This document shows, piece after piece, positions 58,489 to 64,000 of a stretch of 64,000 nucleotides of DNA. Each line of letters starts with the position of its first letter. The first letter of the stretch is position 1. Made by a program: the position numbers and the translations under genes. Source of the stretch: Amycolatopsis oliviviridis (GTDB taxonomy: Bacteria > Actinomycetota > Actinomycetes > Mycobacteriales > Pseudonocardiaceae). Where the stretch lies: assembly GCF_014654365.1 (NCBI RefSeq), contig NZ_BNAY01000007.1, positions 412,180 through 476,179 on the forward strand. Reading direction: 5' to 3'. The notes beneath the pieces are model-generated. The model was not told where the DNA came from, ran no database searches, and saw only the letters and a list, made by a program, of their open reading frames with translations.

Positions 58489-58953
58489 TCAGACGGCTCG
58501 TGGTGACGTGGGGCGACGGTCGATGGTGCCGGCGATGCCGCCGAGGGCGATCATGCCGAGGGCCAGGCCGAGGTGCAGCCAGTTGTCGGCGGGGTTGACG
58601 GGTACGAAGTTCGCCGGGGAGTCGTGGTCGATGACGAGGCCGTAGAGCCATAGCAGGAGGTAGATCACTCCGCCGCCGATCAGGTAGCCGACGGCGCTGC
58701 GGGATGTGCGGGCCAGGAGAAGCCCGGCGACGCCGAAGAGCAGGTGCACGATGTTGTGCAGGACCGAGACCATGAAGACGCCGAGCAGCATCGCGGACGA
58801 GTGGTGTCCGGCGAAGGAGAGCTGGTCGTAGTCGGTGGTGAGGCCTGGGATGAAGCCGGCGATGCCGACGAGCAGGAACACCACTCCGACGGCGGCCGCG
58901 GTCAGCTGTGCGGGCGTCCGGGCGGTCTTGGTGGCCGTGGTGGTTCGGGTCAT
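58489..58953 (-). CDS. DUF4383 membrane protein
   Basis: A 154-residue protein with four membrane helices (AAAVGVVFLLVGIAGFIPGL; HSSAMLLGVFMVSVLHNIVH; AVGYLIGGGVIYLLLWLYGL; WLHLGLALGMIALGGIAGTI). The motif VLHNIVHLLFGVAGL is that of DUF4383, with PADNWLHLGL. GAGGAGAT precedes ATG 58953. Function unknown. Confidence 0.85.
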   Translation of the reverse strand: MTRTTTATKTARTPAQLTAAAVGVVFLLVGIAGFIPGLTTDYDQLSFAGHHSSAMLLGVFMVSVLHNIVHLLFGVAGLLLARTSRSAVGYLIGGGVIYLLLWLYGLVIDHDSPANFVPVNPADNWLHLGLALGMIALGGIAGTIDRRPTSPRAV

Positions 58954-58994
58954 GGCGAAATCTCCTCGAACTCGACGATGATTTTCGCGAACCC

Positions 58995-60047
58995 TCAAGC
59001 GATACCCGGTGTGGTGCGGGCGAAACGACGAGACGGAATCGGTGCGAGGCCGTCGACGGCCTCGACGACGGCCGCGGGCCGGATACCGTCGAGGCAGGGA
59101 TGGCCGGGCACCGGGCAGACCCGGGCTCGGCTATCGCGGCAACCGGCGTGCTGGTCGCCGAGCAGTGCGGCCGGAACGCCGTATGGGGCCCAGCGCGAAG
59201 CGGGTACGACCGGCGCGAAAAGCGAGACCACCGGGGTCCCGACGGCCGCCGCGAGATGGGCGGGACCGGTGTTGGGCGCGACCACCGCGTCCGCTCCGGC
59301 GAGGACGGCGGCCAGTTCGGCCAGACCGGTGCGACCGCCCAGATCGAGCGCGGTCCCCGCGACCTCCGCGGTCAAGTCGCTTTCCGCAGGTGACCCCGTC
59401 ACGACGACCCGGCGCCCGGCGGCTTGCAGTGCCCGGACGATCGCCGCGGACCGACGCGCCGAGGGCTGCCGCGCCGGAACCGACGCGGCGGGGTGGACGA
59501 CGACGTAGCCTTCGCCGGGCCCGCCGACGAGGCCATCCACGTCCGGAAGCGGGTGGCGGATCGCGAGGCCGCCGTTGTCGTTGTACGGCAAAGAGAATCC
59601 GGCCGCCTGCGCGAGAGAGAGCATTCGGAGCGCTTCCGGCGGATCGCCGGGGACGTGGTGCCGGAGGTCGAGCAGTGAGCCGGGATAGTCGTCGCAGACC
59701 GCGCCGATCCACGGCACCCCGGCCATTCTCAGGAGCAAGGCCAGCGGCAAGGGGGACTGGTGGAACGACGTCAGGATCAGCGCGGCGTCGAGGAACAGCT
59801 CTCGCAGCCCATGGACGAACGCCTCGGTTTCTCCCGGATCGATCGGCGGGGGGTCGGGATCGATCCACGGCGCGCACCACGTGAGGACTTCGTCGACGCC
59901 GGGAAGGAGCTCACCCGCGGCACGTCCTCGCGGTCCGGTGAGCAGGGTGACCCTGGCGGAGCCGGCCGCGACGGCGCGGACGCAAGGGCCCGCGAGCAGG
60001 ACGTCGCCCAGATTGTCCATCCTCGCGACGAGCACGTTCCCCTTCAT
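58995..60047 (-). CDS. Glycosyltransferase family 9 (heptosyltransferase-like)
   Basis: A 350-residue GT9 protein: VLVARMDNLGDVLLAGPCVR at the start, then GYVVVHPAASVPARQPS and VVAPNTGPAHLAAAVGTPVV near the sugar-nucleotide site. GT9 members often transfer heptose. Its ATG overlaps the stop of the upstream GT2-HAD gene (ATGA), and that HAD domain is of the heptose-bisphosphate phosphatase group, supporting a shared sugar. Substrate not proven. Confidence 0.87.
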   Translation of the reverse strand: MKGNVLVARMDNLGDVLLAGPCVRAVAAGSARVTLLTGPRGRAAGELLPGVDEVLTWCAPWIDPDPPPIDPGETEAFVHGLRELFLDAALILTSFHQSPLPLALLLRMAGVPWIGAVCDDYPGSLLDLRHHVPGDPPEALRMLSLAQAAGFSLPYNDNGGLAIRHPLPDVDGLVGGPGEGYVVVHPAASVPARQPSARRSAAIVRALQAAGRRVVVTGSPAESDLTAEVAGTALDLGGRTGLAELAAVLAGADAVVAPNTGPAHLAAAVGTPVVSLFAPVVPASRWAPYGVPAALLGDQHAGCRDSRARVCPVPGHPCLDGIRPAAVVEAVDGLAPIPSRRFARTTPGIA

Positions 60048-61531
60048 CGGGAGCCCGTGACGGCCAGGTGTACCGCCTCGGCGAGATCGCGGGCGACGGT
60101 CGCCCGGCGGCGCGCCCGGTCGACCTCCTCGGAACGGGTGCGGGCCGTCGGGATCAGGATCCCGCGGGCACCCGCGGCGGTCGCCGCGTCGACATCGGCG
60201 CCGGTGTCGCCGATGACCACGCAGCGGCGGACGTCCACCCCGAGCGCTTCGGCGGCCCGGCGTATCAAGCCGGGAGCGGGTTTCCGGCAGACGCAACCGT
60301 CTTCGTCGTCGTGCACGCAGACCTGCCAGGTACCGAAGGGGCCTAGGAGCTCTTCGACCCGGCTGTTCACCGCGGTCAGGCGGTCGGGGGTGATCAGGCC
60401 CTTGGCGACACCGGATTGGTTGCTGACGACCCCGATCCGTATTCCGGCCGCGCGCACGTCGTGGAGGAGTTCTTTGGCGCCGGGGACGGGGCGGACGCCG
60501 TCGGGGTCGTCGAGGTACGGGACGTCGACGATCAGGGTGTCGTCCCGGTCGAACAGCACCGCGTGCGGTCGCCGGTACAGCCGATGCCGCAGTTCGCCGC
60601 GCAACCGGTGGTAACAGGCCGCGGGCGGGATCAGCACACTGGTCAGCAGCATGCGCGAGACCTCACCCGGGGTGAGCGGGCCGGTCGCGATCCGGCGGGC
60701 GGCGAACTCGGCGGTCAGCCCGGTCCAGAGGCCCGCCGCGGCGGTGGCGGCCCTACGCCGTCCGAACGCGAACAATGCCGCGGCGGCCAGAGCGCTCGTG
60801 GTGGTGAGCGCGTGCCGTCCGAGCCGTCCCCGACCGGCTCCGGTCTGCTGCCGCCACAGCACGCCGTGACTGCGCCGCATGAGCGCGTCGTCGGAATTGC
60901 CGCGCTGGGCACGCAGGCTGGCGAGCGGACCGGATCGTTTCGGCGGATGCGTGGTGACCCTCTGGCCTTTCGCGATCAGATAACCGGCTTTGGCGACCTT
61001 CAGCGCCAGGTCGGAGTCCTCGCGGTAGGCGCGGGGAAACCGTTCGTCGAAGCCGCCGACCTCGGCGAGTACGGCACGCCGGTAGGCCATGTCCGCGGTG
61101 ATCCACCTCGCGGTCTCCAGCCCGGCCGTCCCGCGTTCGTCGTCAGTGGGACGCCGTTCTCGCGGCAACGGCACAGTGATCCGTGCCTGGGATGCCGCCG
61201 TCTTCGCGTCGAGCGGAAGCAGGTCTTCGGCGAGTTCCCGCGACCAGTCGGCGCCGACCTTCACGTCGTCGTCGAGGAAGGCGATCCATTCGGTGCTCGC
61301 GCGCCGCCAGCCGGCGTTGCGCGCGGCGGCGGGACCTCGCCCACCGCCGCGGATCACCTCCACCTCCGGGGTCATCGGGAGGAGCCGCAGCTCGGCGCCG
61401 TCGGGGCGGTCGTCGACCACGATGATCCGGGCAGGCCTCGGCTCGCCGGCGGCTTCGATCCCGCGGAGCAGCTCGTGCAGGTTGTCGCGTCCGGTGGTCG
61501 GAACCACGATGGTGTAGTCGAGAGGGCTCAC
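60044..61531 (-). CDS. GT2 glycosyltransferase fused to a HAD-IIIA phosphatase
   Basis: About 495 residues from GTG 61531 (weak ribosome site). Residues 1-230 form GT2 (YTIVVPTTGRDNLHELLRGI; EWIAFLDDDVKVGADWSREL with DDD 87-89). A hydrophobic Ala-rich patch spans ~245-275. Residues ~323-495 are HAD-IIIA (AVLFDRDDTLIVDVPYLDDP with Asp328/Asp330; GVVSNQSGVAKG; CRKPAPGLI; VIGDTGADVDAA), close to GmhB-type heptose-bisphosphate phosphatases. The frame is open farther upstream but the GT2 start fixes the N-terminus. It overlaps the GT9 gene. Confidence 0.85.
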   Translation of the reverse strand: MSPLDYTIVVPTTGRDNLHELLRGIEAAGEPRPARIIVVDDRPDGAELRLLPMTPEVEVIRGGGRGPAAARNAGWRRASTEWIAFLDDDVKVGADWSRELAEDLLPLDAKTAASQARITVPLPRERRPTDDERGTAGLETARWITADMAYRRAVLAEVGGFDERFPRAYREDSDLALKVAKAGYLIAKGQRVTTHPPKRSGPLASLRAQRGNSDDALMRRSHGVLWRQQTGAGRGRLGRHALTTTSALAAAALFAFGRRRAATAAAGLWTGLTAEFAARRIATGPLTPGEVSRMLLTSVLIPPAACYHRLRGELRHRLYRRPHAVLFDRDDTLIVDVPYLDDPDGVRPVPGAKELLHDVRAAGIRIGVVSNQSGVAKGLITPDRLTAVNSRVEELLGPFGTWQVCVHDDEDGCVCRKPAPGLIRRAAEALGVDVRRCVVIGDTGADVDAATAAGARGILIPTARTRSEEVDRARRRATVARDLAEAVHLAVTGSR

Positions 61532-61633
61532 CTGATCGCGATACCCACTGGGGACACCACCAAACGCAACCGTCCACAGTGGAGTGAAGGGCTTCTGAGG
61601 TGTCACGGCCGCCGAACCGGGTAACCGACGGGC

Positions 61634-62932
61634 ATGGTGAAGATCCACAACCCCGCAGACCTGGAATCCGTGCTCGGCTCGGCGAAGAAGGCGGCCCGGG
61701 ACTGGGCAGCCACCCCGGCGGCCGAACGCGGAGCGGCGATCAAGGACGCGGCGAGAGGACTGCGTGAGCGGGTGGGCGAGCTCGCCGCCCTCCTCGAGGG
61801 CGAGACCGGGAAACTCCGCGCCGAGGCGGAGGAAAGCGTCCTCGCCGGTGTCGGCACGCTGGAACAGTACGCCGAACTCGGGCCGGTGCACCGCGGCCGC
61901 TCCCTGCTCGGGAACCCCGGCGCCACCGACCTGATGGTGCCCGAGCCGCGCGGCGTGGTGGTCGCGCTGACCCCGTGGAACGATCCGATCGCGGTGGCCT
62001 GCGGCCTGCTCGGCGCGGCGCTCGCCACCGGCAACACGGTCGTGCACAAGCCCAGCGAACGGTGCCCGGACACCGGAGCCAGGCTTGGTGCGGCGCTGTC
62101 TTCGACGCTGCCGGACGGAGTACTTCAGACGGTCCAGGGGGACGGTGCGGTCGGGGCCGCGCTGGCGGAGAGCCCGGACGTCGACGTGGTGGCCCATGTC
62201 GGGAGCACTGCGGCGGGCCGGTCGATCGCGGCGGCGACGGCGCGAACGGGAGCGAAGGCGTTGCTGGAGAACGGTGGCAACGACGCGCTGGTGATCGACG
62301 CCGACGTGGATCCTCGGTGGGCGGCCGCGCAGGCGGCGACCGGGGCTTTCGCCAACGCGGGGCAGATCTGTGTGGCCGTCGAGCGGATCTACGCGCACCA
62401 GGAGGTTGCCGAGGCCTTCCTCGACGCGCTGGTCCAGGAGGCAGGGAACCGTGAGATCGCCCCGCTCGTCGACCGGCGCCATCGCGAAGGTGTGCACGAC
62501 CAGGTGGTCGAGGCGATCGCGCAGGGCGCGGAACCGCTGACCGGCGGGAAGCTTCCGGACGGGCCGGGCTCGTTTTACCCGGCGACCGTCCTGGCGGGCT
62601 GCACCGCGGAGATGCGGGTGTTCCGGGAAGAGACTTTCGGCCCGGTCGCGCCGGTGTGCGTGGTCCCGGATTTCGAGCAGGGGCTGGAGCTGGCGGCCGC
62701 GGACGACTACGGGCTCGCCGCCACGGTGCTCACGTCGTCGATGGAGCACGCCCAGCGCGCCTGGCGGCGGCTGCCCGTCGGCACGGTGAAGATCAACGAC
62801 GTCTTCGGGGGCGCCCCCGGCGGCTCGGCGCATCCGCGCCGGGCCAGCGGGAGCGGTTATGGTTACGGCCCCGAATTGCTCGACGAGATGACCCAGACGA
62901 AGGTCGTTCACCTCGCCCCGCCCGGGCCCTGA
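61634..62932 (+). CDS. Aldehyde dehydrogenase family protein
   Basis: A 432-residue NAD(P)-dependent dehydrogenase with the catalytic Glu in LLENGGNDALV and nucleophilic Cys in NAGQICVAVERIY. ALTPWNDPIAVACG and FREETFGPVAPVCV are standard family blocks. It is shorter than the usual ~480-500 residues, mainly at the N-terminus. The 3' end overlaps the convergent UDP-glucose-dehydrogenase gene by 25 bases. It is divergent from the GT2-HAD gene. Substrate unknown. Confidence 0.9.
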   Translation: MVKIHNPADLESVLGSAKKAARDWAATPAAERGAAIKDAARGLRERVGELAALLEGETGKLRAEAEESVLAGVGTLEQYAELGPVHRGRSLLGNPGATDLMVPEPRGVVVALTPWNDPIAVACGLLGAALATGNTVVHKPSERCPDTGARLGAALSSTLPDGVLQTVQGDGAVGAALAESPDVDVVAHVGSTAAGRSIAAATARTGAKALLENGGNDALVIDADVDPRWAAAQAATGAFANAGQICVAVERIYAHQEVAEAFLDALVQEAGNREIAPLVDRRHREGVHDQVVEAIAQGAEPLTGGKLPDGPGSFYPATVLAGCTAEMRVFREETFGPVAPVCVVPDFEQGLELAAADDYGLAATVLTSSMEHAQRAWRRLPVGTVKINDVFGGAPGGSAHPRRASGSGYGYGPELLDEMTQTKVVHLAPPGP

Positions 62933-64000
62933 GCCGCTGTTCCCAGCCCGATGACGGTGAAGCCCGCTTCGCCGACGGCCGCCGGATCGAGGAGGTTCCT
63001 CGTGTCGACGACGATCGCCTGGTCGGTGGCCGCGGCGAGGCGTGCCCAGTCGAGTTCCCGGAACTCGGGCCATTCGGTCAGCACGACCAGCGCCTCGGCG
63101 TCTTTCGCCACCAGGTACGGATCGTCGACGACCTGGACGATGTCCGGCGCGGCGCTCGCGACGCCGGGGTCGTAGCCGGTCAGAATCGCGCCGCTCCTGG
63201 CGAGTTCACCGGCGATCGCCAGCGCGGGGGAGTCCCGCAGATCCCCGGTGCCCGCCTTGAACGCCAGTCCGAGCAGGCCGATCCGGGTTCCGGTGAGTGA
63301 ACCGTCCGTCGCACCGGTGATCGCGAGGCGGATCTTGCGCACCACGGCCGATTGGTGCCGGGCGTTGGCTTTCAGGACGTCCCGCAGCATGCCGAAGTCG
63401 ACACCCGCGCGTTCCGCCGTCCGCACCAGTGCGGCGGTGTCCTTGGGCAGGCACGAACCTCCCCAGCCGGGGCCCGGCCGCAGAAAGGCGGGCCCGATGC
63501 GGGAGTCGAGGCCGATCAGCCTTCCGACGGCACGGATGTCGGCTCCGTGGTGCTCGCACAGTTCCGCGAGAGTGTTCACATAGGACAGTTTCATCGCCAG
63601 GAAGGCGTTGCTGGCGTATTTCGCCAGCTCGGCGCTCGCCGGGTCGGTGAACCACACCGGCGCGTCGATTCCCCGGTACAGCGCGGCCACCCGTTCGGCG
63701 GCGGGACGGTCTTCGTCGCGAGAGCCGAGCACGATCCGCTCCGGGCGCAGGAAATCCTCGACGGCGTGGCCTTCACGGAGGAACTCGGGATTGCCGACCA
63801 CCGGGAGATCCGCGTCGCCGAGCAACTCCGGCAGCCGGTTCCCCGTGCCCACGGGGACCGTGGACTTCGTGACGACGACACATCCCGGCGTCAGTAGCCC
63901 GGGCAGTCCGGTCACCACTTCTTCCAGCGCCCGGACGTCCGCGTCGCCGCCTTCGCCTTGGGGCGTGGGCAGGCAGAGCAGGACGACGTCCACGGCGGCC
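62908..64000 (-). CDS. UDP-glucose/GDP-mannose dehydrogenase family protein, N-terminus off the right edge
   Basis: At least 360 residues; the frame is open at base 64000 so the N-terminal NAD site (~80 residues) is outside. VVLLCLPTPQGEGGDADVRA, then STVPVGTGNRLPELL, LAKYASNAFLAMKLSYVNTL and the catalytic Cys in GPGWGGSCLPKDTAALV. The family oxidises UDP-glucose or a related nucleotide sugar to the uronate. The tail FTVIGLGTAAQGPGGAR extends slightly. Its location beside GT9 and GT2-HAD suggests a cell-surface glycan locus. Confidence 0.9.
   Translation of the reverse strand, partial: AAVDVVLLCLPTPQGEGGDADVRALEEVVTGLPGLLTPGCVVVTKSTVPVGTGNRLPELLGDADLPVVGNPEFLREGHAVEDFLRPERIVLGSRDEDRPAAERVAALYRGIDAPVWFTDPASAELAKYASNAFLAMKLSYVNTLAELCEHHGADIRAVGRLIGLDSRIGPAFLRPGPGWGGSCLPKDTAALVRTAERAGVDFGMLRDVLKANARHQSAVVRKIRLAITGATDGSLTGTRIGLLGLAFKAGTGDLRDSPALAIAGELARSGAILTGYDPGVASAAPDIVQVVDDPYLVAKDAEALVVLTEWPEFRELDWARLAAATDQAIVVDTRNLLDPAAVGEAGFTVIGLGTAAQGPGGAR

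Noticed and set aside
58392-58598. Small + strand frame between two - strand genes
   Set aside because: It runs into the antisense of the DUF4383 gene, is Arg/Cys-rich and has no recognisable ribosome site.
61532-63073. Upstream extension of the GT2-HAD frame (total ~1009 residues)
   Set aside because: It is antisense to a clear aldehyde dehydrogenase gene and the GT2 domain starts at 61531.
1-64000. CRISPR array or insertion sequence
   Set aside because: I saw no regularly spaced direct repeats, no DDE transposase frame and no terminal inverted repeats. The only recombinase is the broken serine type.

Overview
This window reads as high-GC actinobacterial chromosome. GC-rich third codon positions, GTG and TTG starts, ATGA/GTGA stop-start overlaps, AfsR/SARP and LuxR/LAL regulators, a conservon-type signalling set, ANTAR proteins and an aromatic-carotenoid cluster all point to the Pseudonocardiales. 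Amycolatopsis or a close relative is my best guess, inferred from gene content and not from a marker gene.

Layout: (a) 1-4.7 kb holds a SARP regulator running off the left edge, a TPR/LuxR regulator and two small unknown genes, closed by a 57-bp near-perfect palindrome. (b) 4.9-13.0 kb is a tight ten-gene unit: DUF4142 lipoprotein, a ferric-reductase-like membrane domain fused to a [3Fe-4S] ferredoxin, a ferredoxin reductase, a Pro-rich secreted protein, the four conservon parts in the order DUF742, sensor kinase, roadblock, GTPase, then thioredoxin and an AhpE-like peroxiredoxin. A hairpin follows it. I regard it as the most interesting system here, a redox-wired conservon. (c) 13.2-28.0 kb has two tandem paralogous LuxR proteins, two large LAL regulators, and an accessory set resembling type VII secretion-associated genes: two paralogous ~770-aa proteins with ART-like C-termini, a small T7SS-associated-type protein, and a beta-helix/AAA+ fusion. 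No secretion core genes are in the window. (d) 28.0-30.1 kb is a divergent TetR/MFS pair.

(e) 30.1-35.7 kb is an island-like stretch with long gaps: an unusual 620-aa protein with a PD-(D/E)XK-like motif, an intact DUF2637 gene and a broken serine recombinase. (f) 35.7-39.0 kb has a WYL regulator facing an epoxide hydrolase across a clear operator, followed by a winged-helix protein. (g) 39.1-48.9 kb mixes gene debris (truncated DUF2637, xanthine dehydrogenase tail, SDR and Orn/Lys/Arg decarboxylase fragments, a tRNA-like scrap) with an array of GAF-ANTAR regulators.

(h) 48.9-50.3 kb has a small basic protein and a YihY/BrkB membrane protein. (i) 50.3-58.0 kb is a carotenoid operon crtE-I-B-Yc-Yd-T-U, all overlapping or abutting, with a divergent Rieske gene; gene content predicts an isorenieratene-type pigment. 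(j) 58.0-64.0 kb has small unknowns, a GT9 gene, a GT2-HAD fusion (heptose-like sugar handling), an aldehyde dehydrogenase and a UDP-glucose-dehydrogenase-type gene leaving the right edge.

All functional calls come from reading motifs by eye. No search or alignment was run.
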